Position numbers and translations under genes: made by a program. DNA of 40,141 nt. Source: Candidatus Polarisedimenticola svalbardensis (lineage in GTDB: Bacteria; Acidobacteriota; Polarisedimenticolia; Polarisedimenticolales; Polarisedimenticolaceae). The stretch spans positions 1-40,141 of the forward strand of contig JACXWD010000027.1 in the NCBI GenBank assembly GCA_014764515.1, given 5' to 3'. The notes beneath the pieces were generated by a model that saw nothing but the letters and a program-made list of their open reading frames with translations, searched no databases and had not been told where the DNA came from. The first letter of the stretch is position 1. Each line of letters starts with the position of its first letter. Positions 19,264-28,259 of this stretch are shown piece after piece.

Positions 19264-22200
19264 ATGAGCAAGCACGTCCATCTACCGCTGATATTCGGAT
19301 TATTGTTGACCTCTTCTGCCGGGGCAGGTTCGGTGGACGACGCCGAACTTGGCGAGACGGTCGAAAGGCACCTGTCCTCCGACCAGCCGTTCCGGCAATG
19401 GTCCCAGGACCCGGACCGGCTCAACAGTGAGCTTGGGGACCGGCTCGAAGTCCACCAGGTCGCAACCGAAGAGGTGGATACCGTCAAGCTGAAGAATGTC
19501 GTTCCGCCGATCCGGTTCGAATCGGGAGTAGCCGACATACCTCCGGACTACGTCGAAAAACTCGCCAGAACCCTTGAGCGAGTGCGGCACCGCAAGAACG
19601 TTCGCGTCCACTTCGTCGGGCATGCCGACTCCCAGCCGCTGTCCGATTCCCTGGTTCGGGTTTTCGGGGACAATGCGGGCCTCTCCAGGGAGCGGGCCGG
19701 CGAGGTGGCGGAGTATTTCAAGACCGCTCTCGACCTGCCGCCGGAAGCGATCACGTACGAATGGGCCGGCGACGCCCGGCCTGTGGCCACGAACACGACC
19801 GCAGATGGGAGGGCGCTCAACCGCCGGGTCGAGGTGGAAGTGTGGTACGACGCGATCCGGGACGGTCTGCGGGATGAAGAGGTCGTTGTTTCCGACGACA
19901 TCAGGCAGATCAAGGTCTGCAGGATGGAAACCGTCTGCAAGATGCGTTACCTGGAAGGCCACGAGCGGCGGGCGCGGGTCAGGAACCTGATCGTGCCTTT
20001 GCGTTACGAGGATGAAAACACGCCTGTTCCCGAAAGGTTCACCCACCAGATCCGGCAGGCGCTTTCAAACCTGCGGGACAAGCACAACGTGAAGGTCCGG
20101 TTCATAGGCCATACCGACGACGTGGCGCTGACCGGCCGCAATGATCGAATTTACGGGAACCACCTGTCGCTGTCGAAAGCTCGGGCGCACCGCCTGGCCC
20201 TGGCCGTCCAGGAACTCCTGAACCTTCCTGCCGCCGCCATCGAAAGCGACGGTCGCGGTGCCTCGCGCCCGCTGGCTTCCAACGAAACCGGGCAGGGCCG
20301 GGCGTTGAACCGCCGCATCGAGGTGGAGTTCTGGTACGACGATCCTCTCCAGGAACTGCCGGACGAGCCGCAGCTCTGTCCCGGTGATGTGGGCGAAGAG
20401 ATGGTGACCCGGGTGTACGACCCGCCGTGGGGCAGCCTGGCAACCCTGGAACTCGAGTCCGGCCAGCCGGTCATTCCACCGGGCTACGCTGTGACCCTGC
20501 ATCGGGCGTTGACCGATGTGGCGGAGCGGACCAACGCCCGGTTGCGGTTTATCGGGTATACGAAAAACGAGCGCCTCGACCGCCGCACCGCATCGGTGTA
20601 CGGCGACGACATCGGCTTTTCCGCAGCACGGGCGCGCCGCACCATGGAGACCGTCAAGCAGAACCCTCTGTTGTCCGGCGCCCGGTCGGAGCATGAAGGA
20701 CGGGGCTATGTCCAGTCCGACGACGTGGTGAACGCCGGCTTCATCCAGGGTGAGCGGTCTTTCGTGCGGGTACAGGTCGTCTATGACGAGCCGGCGCCCC
20801 TCTACGATTACGAAGGGGTGGATATCACCCGTATCACCAGGGAACTAAGGCCGGCAAGTCCGTACGAACTGAACGTGATGCGGATCACCGTGGACGGCGA
20901 GCCGATCGACGATCCGGGGCGCAGCTATTCCGATCTTCAGCGCTGCACCGACGTTGCGCTGGAAGACGCCAGCATCCAGTTCCGGTTCGACAACCTGGAG
21001 TCCCGGCGGCGACTCGGCGTCGCGGCCCACCCGAACGCCGTAGCGGTGAACCGGGTGGACGACGGTGCGATCGCACCGGTAGTGCATTTCCGGATGTACG
21101 ACAACTACTCGAGCTTCATAGACCGGGCCGAGATCCGGATCTTCGACCTGCAGCAGTCCCTGCAGGCCGAGCCGCTCCAGATCGCCGAAATCGACGCGGA
21201 GGGGATGGCGGAGTGGCGTCCGGCTGTGGACAGCTTCGCCGGTCCGGTACGCGAGCTCCGGTATGTCCTGCGCGCCTACGATTCCAAAGGACGTTTCGAT
21301 GAAACCGACCCCCGGCCGCTGTGGCTGTACCGCGGGTCGCCGCCTGAGGAGTTGGGGCACGAACTGCTGGCCGGCTACGGCGAAAGCGATCTGGCCCGTC
21401 ATCAGATCCCGGTGGACGGCGGAACGGTGAACGTCCGGGGCAACGACATTCCGGCGGGGCACACGGTCTGGGTGGCGGGCCGCCAGGTTCCGGTGGATCC
21501 GCAGGGCAGGTTCGTCGCGGAGGAAATCCTGCCTGCCGGTGCGCACACGGTGGAGGTGGCGGTGCTGGATGACGCCGGCAACGGTTCGCTGTACCTTCGC
21601 GACCTGGAATTCAAGGGCACCGACCTGTTCTACGTCGGTATCGCCGAGGTGACGCTGTCCGAGAACCGGGCCAGCGGACCGGCCGACCTGCTGCAGGGCG
21701 CGAACGCGCCCCAGCCTTACGATTCCTCGCTGGATGGCCGGCTGGCGTTCTACCTCAACGGCCGGGTCAGCAGGAACTGGCGCTTGACGGCCAGTGCGGA
21801 TACCCGCGAAGGCCCCCTGGAAGACCTGTTCAGCAACTTCCTGGACAAATCGCCTGATGCGCTGTTCCGGCGGATCGACCCCGATTACGCCTACCCGACG
21901 TTCGGAGACGACGGGATCGTCGAGGAAATGGCTCCGACCCTGGGCAAGTTCTACGTCAAGGCGAGCCGTGGCGAGAACTACGCTCTGTGGGGCAACTTCA
22001 AGGTCGGCTACATGGGCAACGAACTGGCCCAGGTCGATCGCGGTCTGTACGGCGCCAGCGCACACTACCAATCCGAGTCCACCACCCGTTCCGGTGAACG
22101 GCGGATCGCCGTGGACGGCTTCGCCGCCGAACCGGGAACCATGGCGAGTTATGAGGAGTTGCGGGGAACAGGCGGCTCCCTGTATTTCCTCCGCCACCAG

Positions 22201-24306
22201 GACATCCTGACCGGCTCCGAGCGGGTGCGGATCGAAATCCGGGACAAGGACTCGGGGATCGTCACAGGGGTGGTCAACCTGCGGCCCGGTATGGACTATG
22301 ACATCGACCATCTCCAGGGCCGGCTGCTGCTGACCGAGCCGCTGTCGTCCATCGCCGGCGACAATCTTCTGGTGCGCAGCAGCGGCCTGAGCGGCGATGA
22401 GGCGTACCTGGTGACCCGCTATGAGTACACCCCCGGGTTCGACGAGCTGGATGCGGTGGCTGTCGGGGGCCAGGGCCATTTCTGGTTCAACGACCATGTG
22501 CGGATCGGCCTGACCGCCAACGCCAACGAGGAAGGGGATACCGACAGCAGTCTCGGCGCCGCAGACCTGACCCTGCGGATGAGTCCCGAATCCTGGTTCA
22601 AGGTCCAGGCGGGCCGGAGCGAGGGGCTGGTCTCCAATTCGCTGCGATCCGATGACGGCGGATTCGGGTTCCAGAGCCAGGACGCAGTGTCGTTCTCCGA
22701 CGCGGAAGCAGGCGCCTACCGCGCCGATCTGAGCGCCGGTCTCGGCGATTTCTTCGACGGTCGCGACGGTCGCATCACGCTGTACACGCAAAAACTCGAC
22801 GCCGGCTATTCGGCGCCGGGCCAGACAACGATCAAGGACACCGAGCAGTTCGGCGGCACCCTCGGGATACCGCTGACGAACCGCCTGAGCCTGAGCGCCA
22901 AAGGGGACCGGAAGAGCCAGGACCAGGGACTCGAGACCCGGGCGATTGAATTGAACGTCGGCTTCAAGCTGACCGACCGCTGGAGCGTCAGCAGCGGCGT
23001 TCGCAACGACCTGCGCCAGGACAACTCGCCGGTGGTTCCGTTGACCCAGAAACAGGGCGAACGGACCGACGCTGTGGTGCAGATAGCGTACGATCCCGGC
23101 GCATCCTGGCGCGCTTATGGATTCGTTCAGGACACGGTTTCCAAAACCGACAACCGTGAAGACAACGGGCGGATCGGAGCAGGCGGATCCTATCGCCTGA
23201 CGGAACGTTTCCGGGTGGACGGCGAGGTGTCCGGCGGAGACCTGGGGGCCGGCGGCCGGATCGGCACCAATTTCCTGTTTTCCGACAGGACCAGCCTGTA
23301 CCTGAATTATGCGCTGGAAAACGAACGGACGGACAACGGCCTGCAGGTCCGCCGCGGTAACCTGGTCTCGGGCGTGAAGAGAAAGCTGTCCGACAGTTCC
23401 AGCGTCTACCTCGAGGAGCGGTACCAGAACGGCGGGTCGCTGACCGGCCTGACCCACGCCGCCGGTGTCCACCTGGTGGCAAGGGAACGCTGGAATTTCG
23501 GCGGTAGTGCGGAGTTCGGCACACTGAACGATTCGTTGACCGGCGCCGAGACCGATCGCAGGGCCGCCGGAGTCCGTGTCGGTTACGGCCTGGGTACGAT
23601 CCAGGTCTCCAGTGCCGTCGAGTATCGCCGGGATGATGCGGAACAGGCGGACGCGACCCACACCACCAGGACGGCATGGCTGTTCCGCAACAACTTCAAG
23701 TACCAGCTGACGCCGGACTGGCGCATCGTCGGCAAGCTGAACCACTCGTTCAGTGACAGTTCTCTGGGAGAGTTCCATGACGGCGGCTACACCGAGGCTG
23801 TGTTCGGCTACGCCTACCGCCCGGTGAAGAACGACCGGCTGAACGGACTTGCCAAGTACACGTACTTCTACAATATCCCGACCGCCGGCCAGGTGGTGTT
23901 TCAGGACACCGCAGCCGAGTTCATTCAGAAAAGCCATATCGCTTCCTTCGACCTGACCTTCGACGTCTCGGCCGACTGGTCCATCGGCGGCAAAGTCGCC
24001 TACCGCCTGGGGCAGGTCAGCCTGGATCGGGAGCAGCGCGTATTCTTCGACAACACCGCCCAGCTGGCGGTGCTCCGGGCCGACTACCGCTTCCGCAAGG
24101 GCTGGGAGAGCCTGGCGGAGTTGCGCATGCTGGACCTGCCGGATATCGGTCAACGCCGCGGCGGCGCCTTGGTGGCGTTCTATCGCTACATCGGCAAACA
24201 CCTCAAGGTCGGCGCCGGGTACAATTTCACCGACTTTTCCGACGATCTGACCGACCTGAGCTACGACCACCAGGGCGCGTTCGTCAATATCGTCGGGACC
24301 CTGTAA
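19264..24306 (+). CDS. Triple OmpA-like domain protein with C-terminal outer-membrane barrel
   Basis: About 1680 residues from the ATG at 19264 (GGGAGGTG just upstream, overlapping the previous stop). A signal peptide ends near SSAGA. OmpA-like domains lie at about 75-200, 238-365 and 383-510. The first two keep the peptidoglycan-contact Asp (GHADS, GHTDD) and the LSxxRA Arg; the third has GYTKN and lacks the Asp. A region with Ig-like strands follows (515-785), then roughly 870 residues of alternating polar/hydrophobic strands typical of a large outer-membrane barrel. The phrase RPGMDYDIDHLQGRLLL is reminiscent of pre-barrel strands in other big export barrels. It would bridge cell wall and outer membrane and may be the pore or anchor for the DUF11 protein. 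Confidence 0.8.
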   Translation: MSKHVHLPLIFGLLLTSSAGAGSVDDAELGETVERHLSSDQPFRQWSQDPDRLNSELGDRLEVHQVATEEVDTVKLKNVVPPIRFESGVADIPPDYVEKLARTLERVRHRKNVRVHFVGHADSQPLSDSLVRVFGDNAGLSRERAGEVAEYFKTALDLPPEAITYEWAGDARPVATNTTADGRALNRRVEVEVWYDAIRDGLRDEEVVVSDDIRQIKVCRMETVCKMRYLEGHERRARVRNLIVPLRYEDENTPVPERFTHQIRQALSNLRDKHNVKVRFIGHTDDVALTGRNDRIYGNHLSLSKARAHRLALAVQELLNLPAAAIESDGRGASRPLASNETGQGRALNRRIEVEFWYDDPLQELPDEPQLCPGDVGEEMVTRVYDPPWGSLATLELESGQPVIPPGYAVTLHRALTDVAERTNARLRFIGYTKNERLDRRTASVYGDDIGFSAARARRTMETVKQNPLLSGARSEHEGRGYVQSDDVVNAGFIQGERSFVRVQVVYDEPAPLYDYEGVDITRITRELRPASPYELNVMRITVDGEPIDDPGRSYSDLQRCTDVALEDASIQFRFDNLESRRRLGVAAHPNAVAVNRVDDGAIAPVVHFRMYDNYSSFIDRAEIRIFDLQQSLQAEPLQIAEIDAEGMAEWRPAVDSFAGPVRELRYVLRAYDSKGRFDETDPRPLWLYRGSPPEELGHELLAGYGESDLARHQIPVDGGTVNVRGNDIPAGHTVWVAGRQVPVDPQGRFVAEEILPAGAHTVEVAVLDDAGNGSLYLRDLEFKGTDLFYVGIAEVTLSENRASGPADLLQGANAPQPYDSSLDGRLAFYLNGRVSRNWRLTASADTREGPLEDLFSNFLDKSPDALFRRIDPDYAYPTFGDDGIVEEMAPTLGKFYVKASRGENYALWGNFKVGYMGNELAQVDRGLYGASAHYQSESTTRSGERRIAVDGFAAEPGTMASYEELRGTGGSLYFLRHQDILTGSERVRIEIRDKDSGIVTGVVNLRPGMDYDIDHLQGRLLLTEPLSSIAGDNLLVRSSGLSGDEAYLVTRYEYTPGFDELDAVAVGGQGHFWFNDHVRIGLTANANEEGDTDSSLGAADLTLRMSPESWFKVQAGRSEGLVSNSLRSDDGGFGFQSQDAVSFSDAEAGAYRADLSAGLGDFFDGRDGRITLYTQKLDAGYSAPGQTTIKDTEQFGGTLGIPLTNRLSLSAKGDRKSQDQGLETRAIELNVGFKLTDRWSVSSGVRNDLRQDNSPVVPLTQKQGERTDAVVQIAYDPGASWRAYGFVQDTVSKTDNREDNGRIGAGGSYRLTERFRVDGEVSGGDLGAGGRIGTNFLFSDRTSLYLNYALENERTDNGLQVRRGNLVSGVKRKLSDSSSVYLEERYQNGGSLTGLTHAAGVHLVARERWNFGGSAEFGTLNDSLTGAETDRRAAGVRVGYGLGTIQVSSAVEYRRDDAEQADATHTTRTAWLFRNNFKYQLTPDWRIVGKLNHSFSDSSLGEFHDGGYTEAVFGYAYRPVKNDRLNGLAKYTYFYNIPTAGQVVFQDTAAEFIQKSHIASFDLTFDVSADWSIGGKVAYRLGQVSLDREQRVFFDNTAQLAVLRADYRFRKGWESLAELRMLDLPDIGQRRGGALVAFYRYIGKHLKVGAGYNFTDFSDDLTDLSYDHQGAFVNIVGTL

Positions 24307-24309
24307 TCG

Positions 24310-24634
24310 GCCCTTTTCCAGGGAATGGCCTGCGGTGATCGGGGAGCCGGACTTCCGGGTCGCCTCCTCCACCACCACGGCGGCGGAAAGTCCCGAAATA
24401 AGTCGGTTTCTTCGGGGAAAGTGCCCCGGCAGCGCTTCATTTCTTTATGGACCGTTCTGCGAAGGTCCTTCCGGACCTCCCTCAGCCGCTCCGCAAAGTT
24501 CGGGCTCTTGTACCGGGATTACCGGGAGAGTACCCGGCCTCAAGAGCCCTTGATATCCGAACCGGTCCAAGGGAAGGAAGGAAGTTCAGTGCGATCCAGT
24601 CCGGCAGATCGCCGGCAGGCAGGTCTCGGGGCAT
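24310..24634 (-). pseudogene. dprA: Decayed dprA copy, 3'-truncated with two internal deletions
   Basis: Three segments match the intact dprA: 24310-24431 to 3311-3432 (six differences by eye), 24425-24512 to 3835-3922 (one difference) and about 24528-24658 to 3978-4108 (one difference). Between the first two, 409 bp are missing, with the 7-bp sequence CCCGGCA at both original borders and once at the join. Between the last two, about 40 bp are replaced by unrelated bases. The 3' third of dprA is absent. The 409-bp loss breaks the frame, so no DprA can be made. It begins 4 bp after the barrel gene's stop and retains the ribosome site and ATG (24632-24634). Confidence 0.92.
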
Positions 24635-24752
24635 GGCAGATTTCTCCCCGAGGAGGCCGGATGAGTTTGAAGGAAATAGGGCCGGGGAGTCAAGTAGGCA
24701 GAGGGATTCGGGATGGTGGGGTGTAGCTGGGCATCAGAATCTTCAGAACGGC

Positions 24753-24787
24753 TTGCAAAAGTACACATAAGTGTGTACGCTATTACA
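24753..24787 (+). promoter_or_regulatory. hicAB promoter with palindromic operator
   Basis: TTGCAA (24753-24758) and a weaker TACGCT (24776-24781) are spaced by 17 bp. A perfect inverted repeat, GTACACA-TAAG-TGTGTAC (24761-24778), fills the spacer and touches the -10. HicB antitoxins with a DNA-binding C-terminal domain repress their own operon, and this palindrome is the obvious binding site. The hicA ATG lies six bases past the -10 and has no ribosome-binding sequence, so the transcript may be leaderless. Confidence 0.6.
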
Positions 24788-24970
24788 ATGAAACGTCGGG
24801 AACTGGAACGACGGCTGCGTGACCTGGGCTGGAAGCTCCAGCGTCATGGCGGAAATCACGATGTATGGAGCAGTCCCGACGGCTCGTTTTCGGAATACGT
24901 ACCTAGGCATGCCGAGGTTAACGAGCGGCTGGCCAGGGCGATCCTGAAACGGGCAAAGGAGCGCAAATGA
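24788..24970 (+). CDS. hicA: HicA-family mRNA interferase toxin
   Basis: A 60-residue protein with the HicA double-stranded-RNA-binding-like fold: MKRRELERRLRDLGW, then GGNHDVW with the catalytic His24, then a C-terminal helix. HicA cleaves mRNA and is neutralised by HicB. The frame extends upstream to 24713, but homology starts at the ATG at 24788. The stop overlaps the hicB start (ATGA at 24967-24970). The pair sits directly beside the dprA relic, which suggests arrival at the same rearranged junction. Confidence 0.9.
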   Translation: MKRRELERRLRDLGWKLQRHGGNHDVWSSPDGSFSEYVPRHAEVNERLARAILKRAKERK

Positions 24971-25380
24971 GATTCGAAGGACGGATGAAGAAGGACGGCA
25001 AGTTCTGGTTGGTGGAGATCCCCGCTTTAGATGCGGTGACTCAGGGGCGTACCAAGCGCGAAGCCTACGAGATGGCGAAGGATCTCATCGAAACCATGGC
25101 GGGCAGGCCGGAGTTTGAGGTGACGGTCTATCCTGGCGGACGGGATACCTTCGAGATCGGTGCCAATAGCACTGGAATGCTGCTGGCGCTGCTCCTGAGG
25201 CGGCAGCGGGAGCGCCAGGGGATGACACTGAGCGAAGCAGCGGAGCGACTGGGGCAGACCTCCAAGAACGCCTATGCCCGATATGAGCAGGGGAAGGCGA
25301 TGCCCAGCGTCGAGAAGCTGGAACAGCTCCTCAAAGCGATCGCTCCCGACCAGAAGATTGTCTGGCGTTTCGCCGCCTGA
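24967..25380 (+). CDS. hicB: HicB-family antitoxin with XRE helix-turn-helix
   Basis: 137 residues. The N-terminal 50 form the HicB partial RNase-H-like fold (KFWLVEIPALDAVTQGRTKREA), which covers the HicA active site. A C-terminal XRE-type helix-turn-helix (about residues 70-125, LRRQRERQGMTLSEAAERLG then KNAYARYEQGKAMPS) provides DNA binding. The likely operator is the 7-bp-arm palindrome at 24761-24778. Coupled by a 4-base overlap to hicA. Confidence 0.92.
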   Translation: MRFEGRMKKDGKFWLVEIPALDAVTQGRTKREAYEMAKDLIETMAGRPEFEVTVYPGGRDTFEIGANSTGMLLALLLRRQRERQGMTLSEAAERLGQTSKNAYARYEQGKAMPSVEKLEQLLKAIAPDQKIVWRFAA

Positions 25381-25468
25381 AAACGCCGGAACCGCCACCT
25401 CTTCCAGTAAATAAGCGCGGGCGGATACAGGGATACAATAGATCCTCCTGCTTTCCGGAGGCTCTGCC

Positions 25469-27709
25469 ATGAAACCGTCCGGGTTATCGATCATCCTGCT
25501 CACCATTGCGATCGCAGTCGTGGTCGCTTCCGGGACCACTCCGGCTGTTGCCCAGGACGAGTCGGTTTGCTCGGCCATGGTCACGGTGGTCAACGAACAG
25601 GGCGCAGCCCTCCCCGCCGGTTACAACATCAGTCTGATGTTCTCGCCGGTGGATCTACGAGAGCAGGGGACCGACGGTATCTCCAAATCCTTTCGGTTCG
25701 ATTCGCTCCCTTGCGGGGAGGCTCTGGCGGTGGTCGGCCAGGGTGGAGGTGGAGCGGTTGAACAGAGGGTACTGGAAGCTGTGGTACGGGAACCTGTCTC
25801 CCTTGAACCAGGTGCACCGCTAGAGGTGCATCTCACCATCCCGGCAATGATTCCGGTCACGGTGGTTGCGGTAGATGAAAACGGAGCACCGGCGGCAGGA
25901 GGAAACGTTATTGCGATTCCTGGAGGCGATAATCGGCAAAACTTCGGTTCGGCCCATTATGGGAGTCTATCGTCCACCGGTGAGGCGGTGTTGCAACTTC
26001 AACCGGGACGTTACTTGCTGCAGACTTCGTTTTCCGACGGGCAGACCGTACAGAGCATGACGGTGGATGGGGCGACATTCAATGCCAAGGAGCCGTTGCT
26101 GATTGGAGACCGGCCTAGAGAACTGCTGATCGTGGTCTCGAGTGCAGAGAGAATTACCGGAATAGTCACCGAGGATGATGGTGAACCGATTCCCGGCTAT
26201 CAGTTGATCGTCCGGAAGGTAGTATCCGTGCGGGACAACCAATATACGATGCTGCAAGAAGACGGACGGTTTGTGGTGACGACCAGCGAGTTTCCGGTGG
26301 AGGTGTTCATCCACGATCCGGGAGGCGACTGGAAGTTCGAACCGGTCTCCATTCTGGTCCCGGACAAGGAGCATGCAAACGGTCTGCATTTTACCGGACG
26401 CCATTTCGAGGACCGCACCTTGAAGGGCAGGGTGCTGGCCGGCGATCCTGCCGTACCGGTGGCCCGCGCCTTTATCAGCTCCAGTCCGAACTGTTATACC
26501 GGCGATGGAAAACGATCCGTAGCCCGCCCGGTTCAGATCATGGCTGATGACGATGGTGAATTCGAGCTGCCCTGTTTCGATGGATGCTACATCTCCCTTG
26601 AGATCTCCAAGCCGCGATCCGAAGAGTACCTGCCGCTGGAGTGGTACGGCGGACCGGAAGAATGCGAGCAGGAGCAAACGTTTATCCTGCAGGAAGGGAA
26701 TACGGTTACAGGTGTGGTCACCGATTCACAGGGAGATCCGGTCCCGGACCTGGTTGTCGGTACCATGATGATGAGGAACCAGGCTGTAACCGACGGCGAA
26801 GGACGGTATCGGATTCAGAGCCTGGATGCTGGCAGATATGAGCTGCAGGTGATGAGGCCGAGAGACGCTGCGTTTAACCCATGGATCCTGATGACCGAGG
26901 ACAGCGGAAAGGGTCCCGCTGTTCAATTCAATTCCAACGGTAAAACCAGAGAACTGGATCTCGTGGTCACCAGGGGCGGATCGATCTGCCTGGATCTTGG
27001 GGATGGAGAGGGAAGGTCGATGGGAGTCGATTACCTTGAACTGTTTTTATCAGGCGAAGACAATCCGGCCAAGGCGTCGAGTCGGTACGACAGCACTGGA
27101 ATGACCCGAACCGATCCCTTCTGCCTCGGCCCGCTGGCCCCGGGTGATTACCACCTCCGGGCCGGAAACCGGTTCAGCAGTTTCATGCCGACCTGGTGGC
27201 CCGGTACCGACGATCGGGAGCAGGCTACCCTGGTCAGCGTGATCGCCGGGGACAGGCTGGAGCTGGGCCCCATGACTACCCACAGGGCCGGCCCGGTGCA
27301 GGTCAATATCAAAGAAGGCCATTTCCTTCAGAGCAGCCCGCCGTTCCTTGCGTTCCGAGTTGCTGTAGAAAGGAACGATCCTGAAGAGGAAGTAGAAGAG
27401 CAGGAGTGGGTCCAGGTCGATCAGGACGAGTTGCGGTTCCTTGGGGAAACCAAAACGCGAACCGAGGCAGGCCAGCCGACTTACAGATCTTTGCGCTATG
27501 CGCCGTACCCGACCGGGCGGTACGACGTGCGGCTTTGTGAAACGGAAGATTGTGAAGACGGCAAAGTATGGTGCTCTCCCAAACCGCTGGTTGTAGAAAA
27601 GAAGAACGGCGGTGAGATCGAACTGGTCCTCAGTGAAGATTCGGAATGCAGGGCGATCTCGGACGATGAAGTCGATCTTCCCAACGAAAAGTCCGGCCCG
27701 AACCGGTGA
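25469..27709 (+). CDS. Secreted protein with carboxypeptidase-regulatory-like repeats
   Basis: 746 residues, with GGAGG seven bases before the ATG. The signal peptide ends in TPAVA before QDES. The mature protein is a chain of beta-sandwich modules of the carboxypeptidase-regulatory/Cna-B type. The best are near residues 230-255 (GIVTEDDGEPIPGYQLIV) and 410-460 (GVVTDSQGDPVPDLVVGTM, then TDGEGRYRIQSLDAGRYELQ). Several Cys residues could form disulphides in the periplasm or outside. No catalytic motif or anchor is visible. It appears to be monocistronic between hicAB and the response regulator. Probably a structural or surface-exposed protein; function unknown. Confidence 0.72.
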   Translation: MKPSGLSIILLTIAIAVVVASGTTPAVAQDESVCSAMVTVVNEQGAALPAGYNISLMFSPVDLREQGTDGISKSFRFDSLPCGEALAVVGQGGGGAVEQRVLEAVVREPVSLEPGAPLEVHLTIPAMIPVTVVAVDENGAPAAGGNVIAIPGGDNRQNFGSAHYGSLSSTGEAVLQLQPGRYLLQTSFSDGQTVQSMTVDGATFNAKEPLLIGDRPRELLIVVSSAERITGIVTEDDGEPIPGYQLIVRKVVSVRDNQYTMLQEDGRFVVTTSEFPVEVFIHDPGGDWKFEPVSILVPDKEHANGLHFTGRHFEDRTLKGRVLAGDPAVPVARAFISSSPNCYTGDGKRSVARPVQIMADDDGEFELPCFDGCYISLEISKPRSEEYLPLEWYGGPEECEQEQTFILQEGNTVTGVVTDSQGDPVPDLVVGTMMMRNQAVTDGEGRYRIQSLDAGRYELQVMRPRDAAFNPWILMTEDSGKGPAVQFNSNGKTRELDLVVTRGGSICLDLGDGEGRSMGVDYLELFLSGEDNPAKASSRYDSTGMTRTDPFCLGPLAPGDYHLRAGNRFSSFMPTWWPGTDDREQATLVSVIAGDRLELGPMTTHRAGPVQVNIKEGHFLQSSPPFLAFRVAVERNDPEEEVEEQEWVQVDQDELRFLGETKTRTEAGQPTYRSLRYAPYPTGRYDVRLCETEDCEDGKVWCSPKPLVVEKKNGGEIELVLSEDSECRAISDDEVDLPNEKSGPNR

Positions 27710-27873
27710 AATCCGGCCATATCCGCAAATCCCCTTGAATTAACCTCTCCCAGTCATTAAATCCTACTTAGGAGATACGATTCAGTAATCGCGCTGGAAA
27801 TTTCGGCCTTTTTGCGAAGGCTGGCGGTACGTTACCCCCGGTGGAATCATGCCGCCTCGAGGAACTGTAATAG

Positions 27874-28257
27874 ATGATGCACGATGCGCGAATCCTGGTG
27901 GCTGAGGATGATCCGGTGACGGTCCGGTTCCTGCAGTCCCTGCTGGAAGAGAATGGCTTCGAGGTGCTGGTGGCGGAAGACGGTCGCCACGCCCATGAGC
28001 TGGCCACCAGCGGGAGCCCGGACCTGATCATCAGCGACCTGGTCATGCCGTACCGGGACGGCTTCGGCCTGATCCGTGCGCTGCGGACCCTGGAAGCGCT
28101 GACCCGTGTGCCGATCATCATCCTGTCCATGAAGGACCGTGAGGCCGACATCGTCCGCGGCCTTGAGGAAGGAGCCGACGACTACGTGGTCAAACCGTTC
28201 AATGCCCGGGAGCTGTTGGCCCGTGTGCGCAAGCAACTGGACAGGCCCCGGAGCTGA
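27874..28257 (+). CDS. Receiver-only response regulator
   Basis: 127 residues that form one complete receiver domain and no output domain. The acidic pocket is E11-D12-D13, the phospho-acceptor is D55 (IISDLVMP) and the conserved Lys is K107 (VVKPF). A second ATG at 27877 is possible. Stand-alone receivers act through protein contacts or phosphorelays. No histidine kinase is in the window. It begins a run of five closely packed genes for a probable polysaccharide pathway, so it may control the synthase or the HEAT protein post-translationally. The 164 bp before it hold only short hairpins (for example GCCTT/AAGGC at 27806-27821). Confidence 0.9.
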   Translation: MMHDARILVAEDDPVTVRFLQSLLEENGFEVLVAEDGRHAHELATSGSPDLIISDLVMPYRDGFGLIRALRTLEALTRVPIIILSMKDREADIVRGLEEGADDYVVKPFNARELLARVRKQLDRPRS

Positions 28258-28259
28258 TT

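Noticed and set aside
20845-24378. 1177-residue open frame on the minus strand, running into the dprA relic
   Set aside because: Antisense to the OmpA/barrel gene. Its N terminus copies a DprA phrase only because it enters the dprA relic in frame; no fused protein is likely.
24325-24726. 133-residue plus-strand frame over the dprA relic
   Set aside because: It reads the antisense strand of the decayed dprA and has no ribosome site or homology of its own.
27710-27873. A cyclic-di-GMP riboswitch before the response regulator
   Set aside because: GC-rich hairpins are present, but the conserved GEMM bases and tetraloop-receptor pattern could not be found.
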